64,000 nt of DNA, taken from assembly GCF_001202035.1 (NCBI RefSeq), contig NZ_LGHT01000044.1, positions 372,001 to 436,000 of the forward strand, in the 5' to 3' direction. This DNA comes from Pseudorhodobacter wandonensis (GTDB lineage Bacteria > Pseudomonadota > Alphaproteobacteria > Rhodobacterales > Rhodobacteraceae). Of the stretch, positions 53,926 through 61,488 are shown piece after piece. Position numbers and translations under genes: made by a program. Numbering within the stretch: the stretch's first letter is position 1; every line of letters begins with the position of its first letter. The notes under the pieces are model-generated. The model had not been told where the DNA came from. It ran no database searches and saw only the letters and a program-made list of their open reading frames with translations.

Positions 53926-55083
53926 ATGCGCACTATTACCACCACAGACGACCTGGCCGCCTTTTGTGAGGCCGCCAAACGTGAACCCTATGTGACAATC
54001 GACACCGAGTTTTTGCGCGAACGCACTTATTGGTCCAAGCTTTGTTTGATACAAATGGCGCTGCCCGGCGAAAAGGGCGATGCCGTCCTGATCGACCCGA
54101 TCGAAGGGCCGGATATGTCAATGGAACCGCTCTATGACCTGTTCCGGCATGAGGCAACGGTCAAAGTATTCCACGCCGCGCGGCAAGATCTGGAAATCTT
54201 TTTCGTCGAGGGCAACTGCTTTCCCAAACCACTGTTCGATACCCAAGTTGCCGCGATGGTTTGTGGCTTTGGTGAACAAGTCGGCTATGAAACCCTGGTT
54301 CGCAAAATCGCGCATCAACCCTTGGATAAAACCAGCCGCTTTACCGATTGGTCGCGCCGCCCGCTGACCGAGGCGCAAAAGACCTATGCGCTGGCCGATG
54401 TGACGCATTTGCGGGTGATCTATGAATTTCTGGCCAAGCAACTTGCCGAAAGCGGTCGCCAGATTTGGGTCGAAGAAGAGTTGGGCGTTCTGACCGACCC
54501 CGAAACCTATACCATTCGCCCGCATGAGGCATGGCAGCGGATCAAAACCCGCACCAACTCGGGCCGCTTTCTGGCTATTGTCAAAGAACTGGCGAAGTTT
54601 CGCGAAGAATACGCCCAAGGCAACAACGTGCCGCGCAGCCGGGTTATCAAAGATGACGCGCTGTTGGAACTGGCCTCGACCAAGCCGACCAATGTCGAGG
54701 AATTGGGCCGTTCGCGCCTGCTGTTGCGTGAGGCGCGGCGCGGAGAAATTGCTGATGGTCTGTTGGCCGCAGTAAAGGCCGGGGTTGAGGCCAAGCCCGA
54801 AGACCAGCCCAAACCGGATACCAAGAAAGACCAAGTGCAGGTAAACCCCGCTTTGGCCGATTTGCTGCGCGTATTGTTGAAAGCAAAGTCCGAGGAATTG
54901 GGCGTCGCGGCGAAACTGATCGCCTCGGCCTCGGATCTTGATCTGATTGCCGCCGGGCAGCGCAAGGTCCCGGCGCTGGCAGGCTGGCGGAATCAGGCCT
55001 TTGGCGAAGATGCCTTGCGTTTGTGTCGGGGGGAAATCGCGCTCTCGGCCAAAGGGAATTCCATCAAGGTCGTGCGGCTTTAA
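53926..55083 (+). CDS. rnd: Ribonuclease D
   Basis: 385 residues from the ATG at 53926 (AGGA six bases upstream). DEDD-type 3'-5' exonuclease domain with YVTIDTEFLRERTYW (first Asp and Glu), FHAARQDLEIFF (Asp), and QKTYALADVTHLRVIY (YxxxD). An HRDC domain follows at about 205-290 (RNSGRFLAIVKELAKFREEYAQ region). RNase D processes tRNA and other small RNA 3' ends. The C-terminal 85 residues end in the VKPALADLLRVLLKAKSEELG-like HRDC-related part read here in segments. Confidence 0.94.
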   Translation: MRTITTTDDLAAFCEAAKREPYVTIDTEFLRERTYWSKLCLIQMALPGEKGDAVLIDPIEGPDMSMEPLYDLFRHEATVKVFHAARQDLEIFFVEGNCFPKPLFDTQVAAMVCGFGEQVGYETLVRKIAHQPLDKTSRFTDWSRRPLTEAQKTYALADVTHLRVIYEFLAKQLAESGRQIWVEEELGVLTDPETYTIRPHEAWQRIKTRTNSGRFLAIVKELAKFREEYAQGNNVPRSRVIKDDALLELASTKPTNVEELGRSRLLLREARRGEIADGLLAAVKAGVEAKPEDQPKPDTKKDQVQVNPALADLLRVLLKAKSEELGVAAKLIASASDLDLIAAGQRKVPALAGWRNQAFGEDALRLCRGEIALSAKGNSIKVVRL

Positions 55084-55150
55084 AGGCTCGATTTTACCGC
55101 GCACTTCAGGAATAGGCGGTTGGGCGTTGCGCGTGATGTCGGGCGGCAGA

Positions 55151-55176
55151 ATAGGTATTTTTGCCAAGATGAAATG
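55151..55176 (+). repeat. Intergenic 26-base repeat element, copy B
   Basis: ATAGGTATTT, then TTG, then CCAAGATGAAATG, matching copy A at 10766-10791 in both flanking blocks. It lies in the convergent gap between rnd and the carbinolamine dehydratase gene, oriented with rnd. The dehydratase stop codon is six bases beyond. Confidence 0.7.
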
Positions 55177-55181
55177 GGGCG

Positions 55182-55496
55182 CTAGCCCTGTGCAAGACTG
55201 TCCATCTTGGTTGCAAGTTTGATATCCAATTCGGTCAGCCCGTCCACGTCATGCGTGACAAGTGTAACCACCACGGTTTTATAGACATTGGACCATTCGG
55301 GGTGGTGGTTCCATTTTTCCGCCCAAAGCGCTGCCCGCGTCATAAAGCCAAACGCCTCGATAAAGTTGCGAAACTGGTATGTTTTGGTGATCGCGTCACG
55401 GTTGGGCAATTGCGCCCAGCCATTTGCCAGTAACGGCGCAAGCGTATTGCGATCTTGCAACCTTTCGGCGGGTTTCTTGTTTGGGGTCAGGGTCAT
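55182..55496 (-). CDS. phhB: Pterin-4a-carbinolamine dehydratase
   Basis: 104 residues with the family motif [22 protein letters not shown] (the HHPEW segment carries the active-site histidines) after [17 protein letters not shown]. Dehydrates 4a-hydroxytetrahydrobiopterin to recycle the phenylalanine-hydroxylase cofactor. No phenylalanine hydroxylase is in the window, which is common for these bacteria. It lies 15 bases downstream of the FemAB-like gene and probably shares its transcript. Confidence 0.93.
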   Translation of the reverse strand: MTLTPNKKPAERLQDRNTLAPLLANGWAQLPNRDAITKTYQFRNFIEAFGFMTRAALWAEKWNHHPEWSNVYKTVVVTLVTHDVDGLTELDIKLATKMDSLAQG

Positions 55497-55511
55497 CGTG
55501 GCCTCTTGCGG

Positions 55512-56687
55512 TTATGGATGTTCGGATTGTACATGCCGAAAGGGGCCGTAACTGGTCAGCACCTCGATATCTTCTGTGACCGCGTTACGCTCGGCCGTAA
55601 GAAATTCTGCCACGGCGCGGGCAAAACCATCATTCGCCACCCAATGCAAAGAATGCACGGGCACTGGCAAATAGCCGCGGGCGAGTTTGTGGTCGCCCTG
55701 GGCGCCCGCCTCGACCCGTTCCAGCCCATGGGCGATGGCCCAATCGATGGCGCGGTAATAGCACAGCTCAAAATGCAGGCAGGGATAGTCTGCGGTGCAC
55801 CCCCAATACCGGCCATAAAGCGTTTTACGCCCGATGAAATTCAGCGCGCCGGCAATGGGCGTGTCTTGGTCATAGGCCAGCACCAGCAAGATATCATCGC
55901 GCATGCTGTCGTGGAACGCGTCAAAGGCCGCACGGGTCAGATAGGGCGTGCCCCATTTGCGCGCGCCCGTGTCTTGGTAAAACTGCCAAAACGCTTGCCA
56001 ATGCGCGGGCTGAATTTCGTCACCCGTCAGGCATTTGATCGCAAGCCCTGCGCCATTTGCGGTTTGGCGTTCCTTGCGAATGGCTTTGCGTTTGCGAGAT
56101 GACAGATCCGCCAGGAATTCGTCAAAATCGGCATAGCCGTTGTTATGCCAGTGATATTGCTGCGTGATGCGGTGCATCAAGCCCAACTCTTCGCCGCGCG
56201 TAGCCTCGTCTTGGGTGCAAAACGTGATGTGCAGTGACGACAGCCCATGTTGCTTGGCCACTTGGGTCGCGCCCGAAATCAATGCGGCGGTACCTTCGGT
56301 CTCATGCCCGTCCAACACAAGAAAGCGGCGGCCCGTTGCGGGGGTAAAAGGCACCGCAACCTGAAGTTTGGGGTAGTAGTCGCCGCCTGCACGTTCAAAC
56401 GCCTGTGCCCAGCCGTGATCAAAAATATACTCGCCTTGCGAGTGCGATTTGACGAACATCGGCATAGCAGCAATAGATTTTCCGTTTTTGCGCACCATCA
56501 TTGGCCGCGCTTGCCACCCCGAACGCCCGCCGATCGACCCAGAGCTTTCCAGCGCCGCCAAGAACCGATGCGTGGTAAACGGGTCGGCCGGCCGGCCGTT
56601 TGCAGCCTCGGGGCAGGCCAGCGCATCCCATTCTTGCGCCGGGATTTCCGAAAAGGCGCTGTGCAAAGTTATTTCAATCTCGGCCAT
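55512..56687 (-). CDS. FemAB/GNAT-like acyltransferase (DUF482 family)
   Basis: 391 residues. Two GNAT-like halves: N-terminal (ITLHSAFSEIPAQEWDALA, ATHRFLAALESSGSIG-type region, AAMPMFVKSHSQGEYIFDHGWAQAFERAGGDYYPKL) and C-terminal with YKHSP-like FQDTGARKWGTPYLTRAAFDAFH and GLERVEAGAQGDHKLARGYLP. Proteins of this family (COG3146) are annotated as peptidoglycan or lipid acyltransferases without a shown substrate. It is third in the RidA-GDPD-FemAB-PhhB run. Confidence 0.82.
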   Translation of the reverse strand: MAEIEITLHSAFSEIPAQEWDALACPEAANGRPADPFTTHRFLAALESSGSIGGRSGWQARPMMVRKNGKSIAAMPMFVKSHSQGEYIFDHGWAQAFERAGGDYYPKLQVAVPFTPATGRRFLVLDGHETEGTAALISGATQVAKQHGLSSLHITFCTQDEATRGEELGLMHRITQQYHWHNNGYADFDEFLADLSSRKRKAIRKERQTANGAGLAIKCLTGDEIQPAHWQAFWQFYQDTGARKWGTPYLTRAAFDAFHDSMRDDILLVLAYDQDTPIAGALNFIGRKTLYGRYWGCTADYPCLHFELCYYRAIDWAIAHGLERVEAGAQGDHKLARGYLPVPVHSLHWVANDGFARAVAEFLTAERNAVTEDIEVLTSYGPFRHVQSEHP

Positions 56688-56743
56688 GGAATATCCTGAA
56701 CAGGCATTGCGTTGAAATCAAGCTATGGCCCTGGGTTCAGGTT

Positions 56744-57514
56744 TCAAGTCGGAAAGGGGGCGAGGTACTGCTCAAAGGTAATGTTATGCGCATGCTCGCG
56801 GGCTTTGGCCTCGGCGTCGGGCGAAGTGATTGTCCAGCACAGAATCGAGGCGCCTTGATTGCGCAAGTCAGCCACGCGCGGGCGCATCAAATCCTGCGCC
56901 TCATGCGAAATGAAGCAGGCTTTGGCGTGGTCATAATCGGGTATTTCGCGCAAACGGTCACAAACTGCAGGGGCGATGGGTTGCCATTCTGCCGGATCAA
57001 AAGACGAAGTGGTGATGCCGCGTGGTACGTTTGGCAGCAGCCGCGCCATCACAATCACCGAATTGGGGTTGAATGACATGAGCGCAACCGGCCCGTCATA
57101 ATCGGCCAAAGCTTGTGCGGTTGCCTGTTCAAGCTTGCCATCGGTCGGGCCAAGCTCTCCTTGCTGATCCTTCAGTTCGATGAGCAAAGGTACCTTGCCT
57201 GCAACCAGTTTCAGCACTTGCTTCAGGCTGGGAATGTTCTCGCGTCCGCCGCGCAAAGGGATGTGGGACAATTCGGTTGACGAGCGCTGGTTGATCGGGC
57301 CGGTCTCCATTGTCAAACGGTCCAGCGTTTCATCGTGAAACACCATAGCTTGGCCGTCGCGCGAAAGTTGCAGATCAATCTCTATCGCATAGCCCGCTGC
57401 AATCGCGGCCTTGATTGCGGCACGCGAGTTTTCGGGGCGGCCGTCGGTGACATCGTGCAAAGCGCGGTGCGCGATTGGCTTGATTAGAAAGTCAGGGTGC
57501 AGAGAGTTTGACAT
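56744..57514 (-). CDS. Glycerophosphodiester phosphodiesterase
   Basis: 256 residues, TIM-barrel GDPD: PIAHRALHD and ENSRAAIKAAIAAGYAIEIDLQLSRDGQAMVFHDETLDRLT carry the metal-binding Glu and Asp and the catalytic His pair. VPLLIELKD follows. No signal peptide is seen, so it is a cytoplasmic UgpQ/GlpQ-like enzyme that frees glycerol 3-phosphate from deacylated phospholipids. 56 bases separate it from the FemAB-like gene. Confidence 0.92.
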   Translation of the reverse strand: MSNSLHPDFLIKPIAHRALHDVTDGRPENSRAAIKAAIAAGYAIEIDLQLSRDGQAMVFHDETLDRLTMETGPINQRSSTELSHIPLRGGRENIPSLKQVLKLVAGKVPLLIELKDQQGELGPTDGKLEQATAQALADYDGPVALMSFNPNSVIVMARLLPNVPRGITTSSFDPAEWQPIAPAVCDRLREIPDYDHAKACFISHEAQDLMRPRVADLRNQGASILCWTITSPDAEAKAREHAHNITFEQYLAPFPT

Positions 57515-57542
57515 GATGTTTCACTATTTGGCCGGCAGGGGC

Positions 57543-57622
57543 GGGGGGCTGTCTGCCCCCCAATCCGGTTTTGGCGTTGCCAAAACCTTCCCCCCCCGAG
57601 GATATTTTTAGATAGATGATAT
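57543..57622 (+). repeat. Two adjacent hairpins and a degenerate copy (C) of the repeat element
   Basis: GGGGGGC-TGTCT-GCCCCCC (57543-57561), then GGTTTTGGC-GTT-GCCAAAACC (57567-57587), then a C-run and GAGGATATTTTTAGATAGAT (57597 on), a looser copy of the element at 55151. All lie in the 115-base gap between the GDPD start and the RidA stop, the element being antisense to both genes. The first hairpin sits in the leader of the GDPD gene and could affect its translation. Confidence 0.6.
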
Positions 57623-57629
57623 TGGGGGC

Positions 57630-58091
57630 TCAGACTGAGATCTCAAAGATACCTTCGATTTCGACAGCAACACCCAAAGGCAAAGAAACCGCCGAAACGG
57701 CAGATCTGGCGTGCCGCCCAGCATCACCCAAAATATCCACAAGGAAATCTGAGGCGCCATTGATGACCTTTGGCTGATCGGTGAAGTCGGCGGTGGAATT
57801 GACAAAGCCGGTTAGTTTTACAACCCGCTTGAGCCGCGAAAGATCGCCGTCACAGGCGGCGTTTACCTGAGCCAGCAACGAGATTGCGCAGCGCTGCGCG
57901 GCGGCGGCGCCCTCTTCGGCGGACATTGTGTCGCCCAGCTTGCCTTTGATCAGACCCTCGGCATTCTGGCTGATTTGGCCCGAGACATAGAGCGTGTTGC
58001 CGGTCAAAACATAAGGCACGTAATTCGCGGCAGGGGCCGGAGCGTTTGGCAAGGTGATGCCGCGTTCGGCGAGGCGGGACGAGATATTCAT
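57630..58091 (-). CDS. RidA-family reactive intermediate deaminase
   Basis: 153 residues, YjgF/YER057c/UK114 fold. YVPYVLTGNTLYVSGQISQNAEG and GAAAAQRCAISLLAQVNAACDGDLSRLKRVVKLTGFVNSTADFTDQPKVINGAS match the group, and GRHARSAVSAVSLPLGVAVEIEGIFEI holds the conserved active-site Arg (in ARSAV). RidA removes reactive enamine/imine intermediates. It is long for RidA (usual about 130), as in the RutC/TdcF-like COG0251 branch. Start is the ATG at 58091 (AAAGGACT upstream). Confidence 0.9.
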   Translation of the reverse strand: MNISSRLAERGITLPNAPAPAANYVPYVLTGNTLYVSGQISQNAEGLIKGKLGDTMSAEEGAAAAQRCAISLLAQVNAACDGDLSRLKRVVKLTGFVNSTADFTDQPKVINGASDFLVDILGDAGRHARSAVSAVSLPLGVAVEIEGIFEISV

Positions 58092-58266
58092 GCAGAGTCC
58101 TTTCGGTGTTTGTGCATACCTAGCTGTTTTTTTCTACTTGGTGAAATGTAAAATGCGGCAAGCGTGGTGTGTGCTGCGGGTTCCACAGGCATTTGGCTTG
58201 GGTTCTAGAGATTTCGCCGCCTGACGGAATTATGAACATCCGCGCTGGACAAGACATTTTCGCTCG

Positions 58267-59601
58267 TCAGCTTTCGCGAAAGGCGCGTGAGAAATAGTCG
58301 CTGAATGGTTTGAAAAGATAGGCCAGAGGCGTGCGCATATCGGTATGAATAAACGCCTCGACCGGCATGCCGGGAAGCAGGGTCAGGCCGCCAAGTTTGC
58401 TCAACTCATCCTTTTCAGGCACAATTTCGGCGCGATAATAGGGCATCTGGGTGTATTGATCAGTTAGCACATCGGCCGAGATCACGGAAATATGGCCAAT
58501 AATCTCGGGGGTTGTGCGGGCCGGAAATGCCGAGAACCTTAGTTGTGCCGGCTGGCCGATTCGGATTTGGTCAATCTGGAACGGTTTGATCTGCACCGAA
58601 ATGACCAAGGGCCGGTCTTGTGGTATCACGTAAAGCACGGTGTCTGCGGCGCGCAAAACCGCACGCGGAGTTGTGACCTGCAGGCCAAACACGATGCCCG
58701 ATACCGGTGCCACAATGTCCAACCTTGCCACGCGTTCGTTTAGCGCGCGGCGCCGTTCGGCAAGCTCTAGCGCGCGAAAGCCGATGTCGCGCAACTGGGT
58801 GTTCGCCTCTTCCCGCCGAGCGGTACCGAGCCTTAGACTCTCAATCTCGATCTCGGTCATGCGGCCTAGTGATTGTGCGCGATTGGCTGCCAATTCGCCC
58901 ATCTGGCCTTCGATCTGTGCCGTTTCGCGTTGCAGTGCCAGCACGCGGGCGGCTTGCGTCAGACCTTTGGATTGCAACTGTTTTTGCGAAGTAAGCTCTT
59001 GCTTTATCAATGAAAGCTGCAAAGTCAGCGCCTTGGCTTGTGCGTCAATTCCGGTAATTTGGCTAACGATTTGGGTGCGGCGTTTGGATTGCTGATCGAT
59101 TTGCCGCGCGAAATTCTCTTGTCGCGCATGAAAGAGCCTGCGCTGCCCGTCGATAAACCCTGCAACTTCGGCGCTGTGATTTGCGGCTGCAAGCAGTTCC
59201 GGCATGAATGTCACTTGGGGCCTGTCGTCGCGCTCGGCCTCTAACCGGGCACGTTGCGCCAGAGCTTCAAAAAATTGCCCCTCAACGATGGCCAACTCGG
59301 ACTTTACGGCGGCACCATCCAGCCGCAGCAGCAAATCGCCGGCTTTTACGGCTTGCCCCTCAACCACATGGATCGAGGCCACGACGCCGCCATCGGGGTG
59401 TTGTACAACTTGGCGGTTTTGTTCCACCTCGATCTTGCCTGTGGCAATGATTGCCCCCGAAATAGTTGTGGCCGCGCCCCAGCCGCCAAAGCAAACCACA
59501 AGCAAAAACAATGTGATAAACCCCACGATTATCGGGTTTCGGGCCGAGAAGTCAGGTGCCGGATTTGGTGCCTCCTTGGGTTTTTGCGGGCCTTTCACCA
59601 T
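58267..59601 (-). CDS. Type I secretion membrane fusion protein (HlyD/PrtE family)
   Basis: About 444 residues. One N-terminal membrane helix (IIVGFITLFLLVVCFGGWGAATTISG), a lipoyl/barrel-sandwich half (VEQNRQVVQHPDGGVVASIHVVEGQAVKAGDLLLRLDG), a long coiled coil (about 115-275), the second lipoyl half (RLDIVAPVSGIVFGLQVTTPRAVL) and a beta-barrel domain. It links an inner-membrane ABC protein with TolC. An ATG at 59601 is chosen; a TTG at 59628 would overlap the ABC gene. It is coupled to the PrtD-type ABC gene upstream; neither a substrate nor TolC is in the window. Confidence 0.9.
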   Translation of the reverse strand: MVKGPQKPKEAPNPAPDFSARNPIIVGFITLFLLVVCFGGWGAATTISGAIIATGKIEVEQNRQVVQHPDGGVVASIHVVEGQAVKAGDLLLRLDGAAVKSELAIVEGQFFEALAQRARLEAERDDRPQVTFMPELLAAANHSAEVAGFIDGQRRLFHARQENFARQIDQQSKRRTQIVSQITGIDAQAKALTLQLSLIKQELTSQKQLQSKGLTQAARVLALQRETAQIEGQMGELAANRAQSLGRMTEIEIESLRLGTARREEANTQLRDIGFRALELAERRRALNERVARLDIVAPVSGIVFGLQVTTPRAVLRAADTVLYVIPQDRPLVISVQIKPFQIDQIRIGQPAQLRFSAFPARTTPEIIGHISVISADVLTDQYTQMPYYRAEIVPEKDELSKLGGLTLLPGMPVEAFIHTDMRTPLAYLFKPFSDYFSRAFRES

Positions 59602-59611
59602 GGTGTCTTGG

Positions 59612-61348
59612 TCATGCGACCCCTCCAAGCGGCGAAGCGCGCATAAGGTCGCCGTGGTTTTTCACCACCTCTCGCAGCACTTGATTGCGTGGGCCAAAGG
59701 CCCTGCGCATCCCATTCTCCAGCACCAAAAGCATATCACATTCCTGAATGGCGGGGGGGCGATGCGCCATTATCAGCACCGCATTGCCAGCGGCCTTCAT
59801 CGATTTGATCGCGTGGTTCAGCGCGACCGAGCCTTCATTGTCGAGATTTGAATTTGGCTCATCCAGCACCAGCAGAATCGGATCGCCAAACAAGGCGCGT
59901 GCAAGTCCGATGCGCTGAATTTGCCCACCAGACATCCGCCCGCCAATTGCTGCGACGCGCGTGTCATAGCCTTCTGGCAGTTGCAAAATCATATCATGGG
60001 CTGCGGCGCGCCGTGCCGCATCAATGATTTGGGTGGGGTCAGGGTTCGGCGCCAGTCGGGCAATATTCTCGGCGATTGTGCCGTCAAACAGCGATACATT
60101 CTGGGGCAAATAGCCGATAAAGCTGCCCAATGTGTCGGGGTCATATTGATCGAGCGTTGCCCCATCAAGCCTGATCTTTCCAGCCGCAGCAGGCCAAATA
60201 CCCGTCAGCGCCCGTGCGAGGCTTGACTTGCCCGCGCCGGAAGGCCCGATGACACCCAATGCCTGGCCCGGCAGCACCGTGAAAGCCACCGCGCGCAAGA
60301 CAGGTTGACTGCCTTCGGGGGGCAGCACGGTAAGCGCCGATATGTCCAGAATGGCGCGGGGGCGTGGCAGGCTGGTTTTTGTGCGCAGGGCCGGCTGTTG
60401 CGCCAGTAATCCTGCCAGCCTGTCCCAGCCCTCTTGCGATCGCTGCACCAGCGCCCATTGGCCAACCACCATTTCAATGGGGGCCAAAGCACGCCCCATC
60501 AGGATCGAGCTTGCAATCATAGCGCCGGCCCCCAGCTCTCCTTTCAGCACCAGAAAGGCGCCAGTTCCCAGCATTGCCGATTGCAAGAACAGCCGAAACG
60601 TTCTGGATGTAACCGTAAATGCGCCGCCAATGTCACTGGCCTTGATGCTGGCTGCCAAAGCGGCCCCGCGGGCTGCATCCCATCTGCCGATTGTCGCACC
60701 TGCCATGCCAAGCGCCTGCACCGTCTCAGACTGTGCTTTCAGGTTCTCGCTCAATCGCTCGGCATGGCCAAGCGTCGCATTGGCAAGCATCAGGGGCGCT
60801 CGTGCAATGCTTTTGTTCAGGAAGGTTGCGCCGATCAGGCACGCACCGCCCAACAGCGCAAGCCAGCCCAAAACCGGATGAAAGATAAAAATCGCGCCAA
60901 AGAACAGCGGCGACCACGGAATATCAAAGAATGCCAGATGCACAGGCGAAGACAAAAACCGCTGCACAGCTTCCAGATCGCGCTGTGCCGCCAGCGCATT
61001 CGGGTCACTTGGCGTCAGCGCAAGGCGGCGCATTGCGGCCTGAAAAACCCGCCGGTCCAGCGCGTTTTGCACCCGCGCACCCAGCCGCGCCGTGATCCGG
61101 TTACGGGCATGGTCCAAAACCCCCATCGCAACAAACATCAACACAACCAATAGCGAAAGCGCCAGCAGGGTTTCTTCGGACCGGCTGGTCAAAACCCTGT
61201 CATAGACTTGCAGCATATACAGCGGCCCCGTCAGCATCAGCATGTTCACAAAAAAGCTGAACAGGAAAATAACCCCATAGAGCGCACGTCCGGTACGCCT
61301 GGCCTCGGACAGCTCTTGTTGGCCTGCGCGGTTGTCTTTGGGCGTCAT
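59612..61348 (-). CDS. Type I secretion ABC transporter (PrtD family)
   Basis: 578 residues. Six membrane segments in the first 310 residues (for example YGVIFLFSFFVNMLMLTGPLYMLQVYDRVLTS), then an ATPase: Walker A VIGPSGAGKSSLARAL, signature RMSGGQIQRIGLARAL, Walker B ILLVLDEPNSNLDNEG and His in IMAHRPPAI. No peptidase C39 or CLD domain at the N-terminus, so it belongs to the PrtD group that exports RTX-type or similar proteins with C-terminal signals. First gene of the pair with HlyD. Confidence 0.92.
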   Translation of the reverse strand: MTPKDNRAGQQELSEARRTGRALYGVIFLFSFFVNMLMLTGPLYMLQVYDRVLTSRSEETLLALSLLVVLMFVAMGVLDHARNRITARLGARVQNALDRRVFQAAMRRLALTPSDPNALAAQRDLEAVQRFLSSPVHLAFFDIPWSPLFFGAIFIFHPVLGWLALLGGACLIGATFLNKSIARAPLMLANATLGHAERLSENLKAQSETVQALGMAGATIGRWDAARGAALAASIKASDIGGAFTVTSRTFRLFLQSAMLGTGAFLVLKGELGAGAMIASSILMGRALAPIEMVVGQWALVQRSQEGWDRLAGLLAQQPALRTKTSLPRPRAILDISALTVLPPEGSQPVLRAVAFTVLPGQALGVIGPSGAGKSSLARALTGIWPAAAGKIRLDGATLDQYDPDTLGSFIGYLPQNVSLFDGTIAENIARLAPNPDPTQIIDAARRAAAHDMILQLPEGYDTRVAAIGGRMSGGQIQRIGLARALFGDPILLVLDEPNSNLDNEGSVALNHAIKSMKAAGNAVLIMAHRPPAIQECDMLLVLENGMRRAFGPRNQVLREVVKNHGDLMRASPLGGVA

Positions 61349-61421
61349 GGCGTTCCGGTTCCGCTGGGCACGCGTGGTGCCGTTGATGGTCCAGTTCTGA
61401 AAATAGCGCTAAAGGCTTTCC

Positions 61422-61448
61422 AAAGACCTAACGCCGCAAGGTCTTTGC
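61422..61448. repeat. Inverted repeat in the gap between T1SS and PBP1A genes
   Basis: CAAAGACC / GGTCTTTG with an 11-base centre. A second hairpin GCGGCA/TGCCGC lies just before the PBP1A stop (about 61465-61482) and could end its transcript. No U-run follows either. Confidence 0.4.
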
Positions 61449-61488
61449 AAGGCAATGGCCAGCGGCGGCATACTACTGCCGCGGCCGC

